Assembly (NCBI RefSeq): GCF_040954835.1 | Contig: NC_090706.1 | Location: 40,619,148-40,683,147, forward strand | From: Lepisosteus oculatus | Taxonomy: Eukaryota; Chordata; Actinopteri; Semionotiformes; Lepisosteidae | Reading direction: 5' to 3' | Length of the DNA: 64,000 bases | Shown: in pieces, positions 48,486 to 64,000 of the stretch | How the letters are laid out: each line of letters starts with the position of its first letter | Position numbering within the stretch: position 1 is the stretch's first letter | The notes under the pieces: model-generated | The model's database searches: none | Seen by the model: only the letters and a program-made list of their open reading frames with translations | Told to the model about the DNA's origin: nothing | Translations under genes and position numbers: made by a program

Positions 48486-51400
48486 TCAGTGCTTGCTGTT
48501 GGCCTCCTCCTGGGCCACACAGGCACTGCCGTTCTGGGTCTGGGACGATCCGGAACCGAGGCCGTACAGCCTCCCACAGTACTTGGCGTCGTCGATGTTG
48601 TCCTCGAAGAACAGCTGCCGGGGGAAGAGAAGGGCACGTGAGCACAGGGAGTTCCCCGCCCGCGCCCCGGGACTCCCCAGCGTGCTGGCGTGGGCTCCAG
48701 CTGAGCCGCTGGTTCGACCAGCTGCTCGACTGGGGCCTTTGCAGGGTGTTTTTCCTTCCCCATGTCAAATTCGGGGGTCGTAAATGACTTACGAAGGGCA
48801 AGTTGAAAAGACGCGTTTTAGGTTTTGAAAGCAAATATCATGGCAATTTTATTAGGTCAATTAAGGCTGTCCCGGGAGATGAAGATACAGTCCGTCTTCA
48901 TCAAGGGTTCAATTACATACTGTGAGCTCAGAACCTGCAGAAATGGGGGGTCTCTAGAATCAGGACTGGGGGTCCCTGAGCTCGAATTGTGGTTTGTATG
49001 AGGGTAACGCTTAAAGTCACACCTGAAGGAAATGACCTTCATACTTCAAGTCTTCCACTTTTGGAGCTAACAAAACAATTATAAATGTTTTGTTAGCATA
49101 ATTGCAGCTTGTGTCCTATCACAAGCTGCAAACGTGCAATTATTAATTAAATGGGTATTATTTCACATCCTGTGTTGATCACACTAAAAATACTGTGAAC
49201 TCAGAAAGTAATTTTCTAAATGATTTCCGTGATAGTTTAGCTGGTCATCGCATTGTGGCAAGCAACATCACGGAGGCAGAAAACATTCACCTTCTTTTGA
49301 AATAAACCAAGTGGAGAATTATTAGAAATAATTCATTCCAATATAAAATAGATCACCTGAAATGCACTGGAACATCTAAACTTTTGTACTTCTGAAAACG
49401 TAAGCAAACAAATACTACCATTTCTGTGAAGGGTTAACATTTAACATACCAGAAGACACATGAGAAACATCTGGATCAGAAATTACTGATGGCAGAATAA
49501 AAAATAAAAAATGAAAGCACTCAGATCAGATTAGGAGTTGTTTTTCACCGATACCTCTTTCATTCGAAAGAAAGCCATTCCAGTGAGCAGAGAGTCCGAG
49601 CCAGCTTGGTGCTGCCTTCCGATCCTCTTCAGCTCCAGCTGGTCAGCCACCTCCTGCAGCCCTCCCTGCAAGAGAGGACACACGCCTGAACACCTTCTAC
49701 TGGACTTGATCTAGTACCCACATGGACAGGATCCATAACACCTTAGTACGAATATCCACAGAAGTGCACAAGATGCATCTCCTATCCTATCGTAAAGGTG
49801 ACACATACCATCTGAAGAACAGCAGGACACCCTAAACACGTCCTTCAAGGATCTTCAGTGCTTTAATCAATGCTTACAGCTTTGCTGCCTGATTAGACAG
49901 AAGTACCGCCGTATGGTAAGTGCACAAGGCACACGTGTGGGTCCATTTCTTCAGCCTAAATAAAACGACTGCAGTTTGCTTGCAGTGGAGCAGAACATCC
50001 CACTCCGCGTTAAGAGGAAGGAAGACAGCAAGGCAGAGACCCTTCTAACCCTCTTCTCAAATCCTTCTCCCAACCTAGGTCTTTGTTCAGCCGTTTCGCC
50101 ACATTAACTACAAACTGCACTTCAGTGTGCGCTTCTAAGGGCCTTCAGCTGTCTCGCGCGGGCACCTCCAGCGGAGCTGAGCGAGGGGCTCCCGACCTTG
50201 AGGTTCTTGCAGCTCTTCATGAGGTACTTGACGTCGTAGATGGCAGGGAAGAAGAGGTTCAGGATCTGGAAGAACTCATGCTCCTCCTCTGGCAGCCTGG
50301 CGTCGGTGAGGAGCTTCACCAGGTAGCCGAAGTCATACCCGCTGCCAACAGGAAGACCGCAAGAGTGCAAACATTCTCTTCTGAAGACACAGTCAATATT
50401 CCACACCAGCCCCTAAAGACAAAATCTACAAAAGCGCCTCAGCTAAATCCTGTGCATTCTTTTATCCTTTGATGCTCGGATAGTGCTGATTTAGCCATGT
50501 GCATCACCATGTGCAATCCGGTGTTCAGACAACTACCGCCAGGGCAGTTTCAATAACCTTCCACTCTAAACCTGTATATATTGTATCCAACTAAACAGCA
50601 AGACAAACCGGAAACGAGGCACCGGCATTGCCAGTGCTGGATCGTGTCAACGCTGCACAACCCGTTATTCCCTATATCTAAAGCTCCTCTATTAACTCCT
50701 TGACAGTAATATACTATCACCTTACTCTCAGGTCTCTTACCTGTGAAAGGAGAGCCACTTGACATTTTCACACAGCACTAAGCCAGATGTCATCAGGAGT
50801 TCGGCAAAGTAAAGTGTGTCGATTCCCTCTTCCTCGTGCTTCTTAAACTGAAGCCCCGAGTTCTGCAGAAGATCTATAGAATCCTGAGAGTACATGTCCT
50901 CCCTGAAACGGCAAACCAAAGTGACTTTCGCCCACACCATCAAAGCACAGACATCAAACATGCCCACGTCAGCGCAGGAGCGTTATTAAAACCCAGGAGC
51001 TGTCGTTGGCAACACAGATCTGTTACAAAGCAATTCAAAAGAGCCCGATAGCTTTCTCGAGATGCCTAAGGATCACGTACCGCCTCCATCTGAAAAGAGC
51101 ATGGAGAACGTACAACCTGAACTGGGAAAGCAGGACGCAGTTGACTAGTGATCTGGTTTTAAAAGATCTTAAATATGAGAAATTCATCAAACTGCAAAGG
51201 TTTTTCTATTATTGAAATAAGATGGTAAATTTGTGGATTTTATCTTCACTGCAGTGCAGCATTATACTGTATTTTGTATATGATGTCTCGTATTTTTTCT
51301 ACCTCTATTATTTCAAGCAGACCAGAGAAAATTCTTAACAGATGGGTTGATCCGGCATAAACTTTTCAGTGTAAACCGATGAGATGTTTTTTCGGGCAGA

Positions 51401-52567
51401 CACGGCGGTGAAGCAGAGGGTTAGACAGGGCTGCGTAATGAAGAGCGCGGAGGAAGACACGGCCCGCGAGGCCCGGATCACGGCGGCGGCGTTGTCGGCG
51501 TCGGCCCGCAGGGGTTCTCACGTACGTGAGGTTGAACTTGAAGTTGAACTGCCAGGTGGTGGTCCCGGGCGGGTAGTCCCCGCTCTCGTTCATGAAGGTG
51601 AGGCCCAGCTGGATGATCTTCAGCAGGTCCACGTTGCAGCGCAGCAGCTGGTACTGGTAGTCGACGGTGCTCCTGAACTCGCCGATGGGCCGCACCACCA
51701 CGCCGGGGAACTCCGTGTCCTGGGGAAGCACAGGCAGAGCACAGCTCACCCTCCCCGCACTCCCGCGTGGGGCAGCCTGCTCCCTCAGCAGGACGGAGGA
51801 GGACATGCCCTGCAGCCTCAGGGAGGTGAGGACACCACGCGGGCACCTGCTGCCCGGGCCCACCAACTAAACCAACCCAGCGGACAGTTTCAGAGTGGTC
51901 AGTGAGACACGAACTTACCCAGAAGTGTATTTAAAACTGAGAACAAGAGGCACTTTTTTTTTTAACCCAGAAGGTTCAGAGAGTCTGGGACAAGCTACCC
52001 CACCACCTGCTTGAAGATGATACTTGGGCTTTTCAAGAAAACAGCAGGGTGAGGCCCCGGGATCAATAATAACGCTACCGAACTGGCCAGTTGGGTCGTA
52101 CGGCCTCCTCAATGAAATGGCGTCCCACAATGAAACAGACTTAGAACACCCATATTTAACAGGTTCTTCAGGGACTGGGGACAGAGTAACCTATAAACAA
52201 CCAATACAACTGCAACTAACACCAGCTTTCCGTATGAAGACATGCTTGTCCTGCCTGCTAGCACTTTGTAAATGATGCTGTGAAATTTGAATCTTGTGAG
52301 AAAGTTGTCTGGGAGGACAGTCAGACATGGCCAGTTACAATCTGTTACCATCACCAAAGACACACCAACTAATATTTCGCTGGAACCGTTGTCCTTTCTG
52401 ACAATAATTAACAACGCAGGCTTTTCCCTAAACCCAAACCCAGTAGTTACCATGGCGATGTAGTTGTAACTCTGAATAATTTGTCGGATTTTCCTCATTT
52501 CCTCTTCCACATTGCTGGCCCAAACTTCGCAGATAATCTGGCTGGTATCTGCAAGCGCGGCAGGCAT
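48486..52567 (-). CDS. CNOT8: CCR4-NOT complex subunit 8, CAF1-family deadenylase
   Basis: Catalytic 3'-5' poly(A) exonuclease of the CCR4-NOT complex; it shortens mRNA tails before decay. Six coding exons on the minus strand: 52567-52451, 51719-51526, 50902-50741, 50341-50197, 49665-49555 and 48614-48486, totalling 858 nt (285 aa plus TGA; human 292). All introns are GT-AG and in phase. The start MPAALADTSQIICEVWASNV matches vertebrate CNOT8. The four DEDD-family residues are present: D40 and E42 in MDTEFPG, D161 in GYDFGY and D230 in AGSDSLL, with H225 nearby. The C-terminal tail (after GRLYGLG) is shorter and different from the human one and distinguishes it from the paralogue CNOT7 only weakly; synteny with GEMIN5 supports CNOT8. 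The 5' UTR exon should lie in the GC-rich 53300-53700 segment. Confidence 0.95.
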
Positions 52568-53723
52568 GTTGCGCGGTCGGGGAAAATGACTGAAAACTCC
52601 CGGGAAACCTCTGAACCACCCAGGAAGACGGGCTCTCAGGCAAACCCTGAAACGCAGAAAGACACAGATAAAACTCGGTGTCGTCGTTCCGTTTGAAGAC
52701 GAAATCAAACGGCTGCCGTCTGACCATGATACTGGTATTCAATTGGACACTGTTATCAGATACCGATTTTAAAAGAAAGTTATGACCACGTGTGGATTGT
52801 TAATTCATTCAAGAACTGCAGGCTTCTAGTTGCAAAATATCTAGGTGCTACATTTTATTGTGGAACACTGCATGTCATTTTACATCCCCCGTATGACAAA
52901 GAGACTCGTCAGATATTTTTTTAGAAACGAATAAGCCCACAAACATCAGATCTGCTTTTTTGATCCCAGCGGCTTCAGATACAGGATTTAATAGGACGCA
53001 GAAGTACCCGACTCCAGCAGAACTTTTGACATTAAGAACACACGGGTCTACTGATAAGTGACTTGCAGGAAGGAAGGGTGTTTGTAAAGCGATTTAATGT
53101 CCTTCTGAACGCAAGAAGATGATGCCATTATGAAAAACAAGCCGCAGAAACAGTCAACGCGCGTTAACCCCCCCGGAAACCAAAACAACCTCGGCTTTCG
53201 AGAAAAGCAACCGCAAGGGACTTGATTTTCATCTGGAGTGACGCGTCAACGCTATCACCCATCTGTTTGACGTGGAAATGCTATGTTTAATGCGGACAGA
53301 AGCAAGAACGCGTTCTGTTTTTATTCTGCGACGGCTCTCGCGTTACTTCAGGGCCGCGTAACCCCAACCTCAACCTCAACCCCAGCCGGTAGCCATCACG
53401 GCTCCGTCCGCTTCCCACAAGAGGCGAAAGGCCCGGCGCTCCTGATCATCTCAGGCGCTTCCGTGAAGTACCTGGTCAGCTCTACTTCGGTAATTCCCTC
53501 AGTTTATACTGAAGCTGCCGCTTGATCCTGGTCCCCTTGTCGAAAGCGAGCACGGCGCAGTAGTAGCTCCGCGCAGGCGCAGTAGTAGCTCCGCGCAGGC
53601 GCACTGACAGCCCCTCTCACCCCTGACCCGGTTACGATAGTGCGGCGCAGTCACGTGGGAGGGCGGCCTACCCGCTGCTGCAGCGAGAGAAGCGTCTGTA
53701 TAGGATCCCGGGACCGAGATGTG
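52568..53723 (-). promoter_or_regulatory. CNOT8 5' region, CpG-rich probable promoter at 53300-53700
   Basis: CpG density rises sharply over 53150-53700 and includes a CACGTG E-box (53653-53658, in CAGTCACGTGGGAG). A perfect tandem duplication of 24 bases (unit GCGCAGTAGTAGCTCCGCGC plus AGGC) occupies about 53552-53600. A non-coding first exon is expected here but no unique donor could be chosen. Confidence 0.55.
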
Positions 53724-54525
53724 TACTGATGGAAAAAAGAAACGCAATATTGTCTGCAATGAGAATACTGTAGTTATAGCTTATGTACTTTCACAAAAAG
53801 ATGTCAATTTGATTCAAGCCCTCTGATCAGCAGTACAGCTTGTGCAGTGAGGCATTGCAACTTGCCAATCACACAAAAGTTTGTTAGGTGCACTTTTACC
53901 CAAGGGGATCCAGGTGGAACAATGCCTGATCAGGTCACCTTTAAAAGAGCCTTAATTAAAAGCTTAGGTCACTGCAAGAAAAGGCCACACTTAGTCAGTT
54001 TTCTGTGCATTCCGTAATGCCTCGAATGTCACCAGAAGCAAGGGAGAGGGCCATGGGCATGCAGCAGGCAGGCCTGTCCTGTGGCAGCGTTGCCAGACAC
54101 TATGGGGTAAGCCACTCCACTGTGTCCCGACTGCGGAAGGTTCAGCAGACCAGCAGGACAGATGACTGTCCAAGATCCGGTCGCCCTTGGGTGACCACAC
54201 CCGAGCAGGACCGACACATCAGACTGGTCCATCTGAGAGATTGTTTCAGATCTGCCACCCGTACTGCTGCTGAAGCTGCCAGCAGACACAATGCCTGCAT
54301 CAGTGACAGGACAGTGAGGCTCCAGGCTGCTGGCCTTAGAGGAAGATGAGCTGTCAGAGGCCCTCTGCTCACAGACTGTACGTCACCCCGACTGGCTTGG
54401 GCCAGACAGAGGCTGCGATGGACTCGTCAGCAGTGGCATCAGGTCCTCCTCACGGATGAGTCACTCTTCAGCCCGTTCCACGCAGTGTGGAGGAGGAGGT
54501 GTTGCGTTTCTTTTTTCCATCAGTA
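53724..54525 (+). mobile_element. Internally deleted Tc1/mariner transposon
   Basis: Perfect 24-bp terminal inverted repeats (left 53724-53747, beginning TACTGATGGAAAAAAG; right 54502-54525) include the TA target dinucleotide at both ends. A plus-strand frame (54005-54349, 114 aa) encodes the transposase N-terminus: MSPEARERAMGMQQAGLS, then a helix-turn-helix with VARHYGVSHSTVSRL, and a GRP motif (RSGRP) typical of the Tc1 paired-like domain. The frame stops, and a later frame shows the first catalytic aspartate context LLTDESLFSPFH just before the right end. The rest of the DDE domain is deleted. It is non-autonomous but could be cross-mobilised if an intact relative exists. Confidence 0.92.
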
Positions 54526-54540
54526 AATATTAGGAATTAG

Positions 54541-54772
54541 TTCGAGGGAGCTGTGTCAGCAGGTGTAGGCTACAAAGGAATGAGTACAGGTTTATTCCAG
54601 CTGAAAAGAGAAGAAAAGAAACAACGTTTCGGCTGTGGAGCCTTCTCAACAGCTGAAACACTGACACCTGAAGAAGGAAACAAACTCTCGGGCCTTGACA
54701 CCCAAGAAGGCTCCACTGCCGAAACGTTGTGTTTCTTCTTTTCAGCAAGGAACAAACCTTTACTTGTTCCTA
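54541..54772. repeat. Foldback interspersed repeat, copy C (both arms)
   Basis: Begins 15 bases after the Tc1 element. The left arm runs from GGGAGCTGTGTCAGCAGGTG through AACGTTTCGGCTGTGGAGCC; the right arm is the inverted GGCTCCACTGCCGAAACGTT ending in GGAACAAACC. The centre carries two GAAGAAGG / AAGAAGGCTCC echoes. This is the best-preserved copy of the family in the window. Confidence 0.75.
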
Positions 54773-55213
54773 TATTAGGAAATGTTTTGATCCATGAGAG
54801 CCCCAGTCCAACATGTTTTGGAGGTAAACATGAAGTCGACAAGATGCTTTGACCTCAGCAAAACAGGTGGTTTGTTAAATTTAGCATTAAGAACAAAACT
54901 GAATACTTTTCATTCTCTGGATGGAGAGAAACTCTGATTACAATGAGGGTTCTAATCCTGGAGTCCTTCTTGTTTGACAAAAGGAAGGAAAGGTTTTCTT
55001 CTGTATATTGCTAGAGCACTGGTTCCCAGCCAAGACTGTGCTTTTCATTCCGGCTGAACTCTGAATGTCCAGTGCTAATAGATGTCATAACTGATCTGCT
55101 CACTTGTTTAGATCTTTATGTTGTTCTTCAGTCAGTCCTGCTATATCAGAAATACCCCACTTCAGGGGCCCTCTGTCAGACACAGATCTTTATAACATCT
55201 GAAGTAAATGTAA

Positions 55214-55470
55214 TTGGACACACCCACAGTGGGAATGACCCTGTAATTAGATACACCACAGTGGGAGTGACCCTGTGATCAGACACACCCACAGAGGGAG
55301 TGACCCTGTGATCAGACACACCCACAGAGGGAGTGACTCTTAATTGGACACATGGACAGTGGGGGGGGTGAGTTGACCCTGGAATTGGACACACCCACAG
55401 AGGGAGTGACCCTGTGATCAGACACACCCACAGAGGGAGTGGCCCTGTGATCAGACACACCCACAGACAC
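55214..55470. repeat. 33-bp minisatellite
   Basis: About seven units of GACACACCCACAGAGGGAGT then GACCCTGTGATCA, with variants TAATTG and TAATTA for GTGATCA. The central unit is disrupted by a GGGGGGG run near 55365. Open frames on the minus strand reading GVSDHRVTPSV repeats are by-products of this array. Confidence 0.9.
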
Positions 55471-57256
55471 GCACATACTCACACCAGGACCAGTTTTCCC
55501 AGAATCCAATTAACCCACCACTATGTACCTGGACTGTGGGAGGAAACCAGCATAGTACTATACAAAGGCAGCTCAAACAGCTCAAACAGGATATCTTTTA
55601 TTGCTTACCAATACAACATGCTCACTGATAACAGCTCAGCCTCATTACAACGCTCTTGTTGAGGGAGGGGCTGTCAAAGTCTAATAGCAGGGTGCTTGGA
55701 ATATCCCTTCCATTTTATCAATTAAATAGGATTTCATTTTTATCTAACTGGTAACATTTTTACACACTTTTTACCAATTGTCTAATAAAACAATCCTTAC
55801 TGCTACAATACTGTAATACAGAGCCCTGACAAATTCATGTTAATGTATATAAACATAAATACCGTTACGTAAAAAACGATACTTTTAATATTTTAGTATT
55901 TTTTGGTTAGTTGATGGTTAAGTGCAAATGCACAGTACAGTGTATAAGAGGAGAACACTGCATAATTCTAAGAGAAGGAAGAGACAGAATAGTTAAAACC
56001 AGCTGTGATATTGTGAACATTAAATACTACGTGCTTTTCATACTGTAGCTTTACTCTAAAAATACACTTCATGTAAGAGAATTGAATTCAATACAATAAA
56101 AAAATACAACAGGACTCGTTGGCCTTAACATGTAGCTAGTTCAATACAAGTACAAACACATAACATAAATATATACAGAAGGAGCTACCAGGTTTGGCAA
56201 TTTACTGTAGCCTTACACAGTGTCTCTCAGTGTCCATCAAGCAGCTCAGGAGTAGCTTTGCTACATTTTTAAAATGCATGTTTCTTGTGGTTTCAGTAAA
56301 AATATCTGAATTGCACTGCAGTCATGTTCCCTGTCTGTACCAGCTCATACTTTCCTGTGTGACAAATTTGCCAGCAGCCCCCTCTCTCCTGCTGCAACTG
56401 TTTCAATGGGCACTGCAGTCCATACTCACATCTGGATCGTGGGCGCTATACAGAGAACTGAGTCTTAATTTTAATCATGTTTAAATCCCACCAGGAGTCA
56501 AGGGGCAATGGTGGTGTATGTAGGATAACTGTACAACGAGGCGCATCATAGCAAAGCTGTACAACTGACTAATGTACACTTCAACGCTTCACAATCTTCA
56601 CAAAGGACAGTGTTTTGTTACTAAAAAAAAAATGAAAGCACACTCCCAGATGAAACTTTCAAAAATATCACTTAACATTCGATCCTCAGCACTTTTTTTT
56701 AGAGAAGTGCTGAAATTATTAATATAGGAGTTAAATTTTTGAAAATAACTAAATGATTTTTAGTTTTCAAATTCACAGGTTTCCTTGGCACACTGCACAT
56801 GGAACAAACTCTTTTCCTATTTACACTAAGGCTAACGAAATCAAATCTCTTACATTTTAAACAGATTATGCTGTAAAATAGTTGAATTTCAGCAATACTT
56901 TAAGTGAGAGGTGCTGATAAAAAGGACCTGCAAAAGAACTGACTAGCAACATTACTGCATTTAACAGCAACCGAATTCTACCTACTTCTAACTCCACAAA
57001 AACAAAAATTAGTTTGAATTATGTAAAGGTAAAACCTACACTTTTACCACACTGCATTTCAGATTGTGTCCTCAAGGTGTACTACAACCTACTGTAGTTA
57101 AGTAGCTCAGACTCTCTGGCACCACACACACATTACACTCAAGTAATTAATCAGGTGTGCTGCAGTAAATCATTCTGGGTACCTATGATCTGATATTGTG
57201 GTTCTGTTCATTCTCACAGGTGTCAGGCATACAGAACAGGTTTCCATCTCGCCAGG

Positions 57257-57262
57257 TTTATT
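57257..57262 (-). promoter_or_regulatory. Possible FAM114A2 poly(A) signal
   Basis: AATAAA on the minus strand about 100 bases after the stop codon. It is the closest canonical hexamer, but the true 3' UTR may be longer. Confidence 0.4.
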
Positions 57263-57362
57263 GACTGTCGGTTTATCTTGAGCAGGATAGCAGAAACGAT
57301 GGCCGGGTCAGACACACCGCGGCCCACCTCCGGCTTTGGCACAGGTGAGCTCCAAGCGCTGC

Positions 57363-63998
<6,636 letters not shown>

Positions 63999-64000
63999 AT

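Larger units (their letters stand above)
54773..57362. other. Intergenic DNA between CNOT8 and FAM114A2
   Basis: Contains a minisatellite at 55214-55470 and otherwise AT-rich DNA. The upper part should include the FAM114A2 3' UTR: a minus-strand AATAAA lies at 57262-57257, about 100 bases after the stop. No other gene is supported; an open frame at 56194-56484 has no recognisable features. Confidence 0.4.

Noticed and set aside
51384-51905. 173-aa plus-strand open frame
   Set aside because: Antisense shadow of CNOT8 exon 2.

Overview
This is a vertebrate nuclear genome segment, most likely from a ray-finned fish. It has long introns, AT-rich intergenic DNA and an abundant load of repeats of fish type: a 5S-rRNA-derived SINE with an L2-like tail, Tc1/mariner, LINE reverse transcriptase relics and (ATT)n tails. 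The repeat set would fit a non-teleost such as a gar or bowfin, but that is a guess from repeat style and no species call is made. There are no operons, CRISPR arrays or other prokaryotic features.

Layout. Positions 1-20175 contain no gene I can support: a U6 snRNA pseudogene, LINE and SINE relics, a foldback repeat and several AT-rich blocks that look like candidate conserved non-coding elements. Positions 20176-24895 (minus) hold the complete seven-exon MRPL22 gene (mitochondrial ribosomal protein uL22m, 208 aa). A compact 576-bp divergent promoter separates it from GEMIN5 (plus, 25472-45423), which I could reconstruct completely as 28 in-phase exons giving 1,495 aa. Convergent to GEMIN5 is CNOT8 (minus, coding 52567-48486, six coding exons, 285 aa), a CCR4-NOT deadenylase with all four DEDD catalytic residues. 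An internally deleted Tc1-like transposon with perfect 24-bp inverted repeats lies just upstream of the CNOT8 promoter. From 63920 down to 57363 (minus) are the last nine coding exons of a FAM114A family gene, most likely FAM114A2; its N-terminal exons lie beyond the window.

The four genes are the syntenic neighbours found on human 5q33 (MRPL22, GEMIN5 and CNOT8 adjacent, FAM114A2 nearby), including the head-to-head MRPL22/GEMIN5 arrangement. They do not form a pathway. Their products serve mitochondrial translation (MRPL22), snRNP assembly and translation control (GEMIN5), mRNA poly(A) shortening (CNOT8) and a poorly characterised role (FAM114A2). Exon boundaries were worked out by hand from splice sites, reading phase and remembered similarity to the human proteins; all exon sums come out in frame. 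I found no convincing evidence of a new biological system. The more unusual items are a GC-AG intron in GEMIN5, the nested transposon cluster beside CNOT8, a strong intronic hairpin and the U6 pseudogene embedded in repeat-like DNA.
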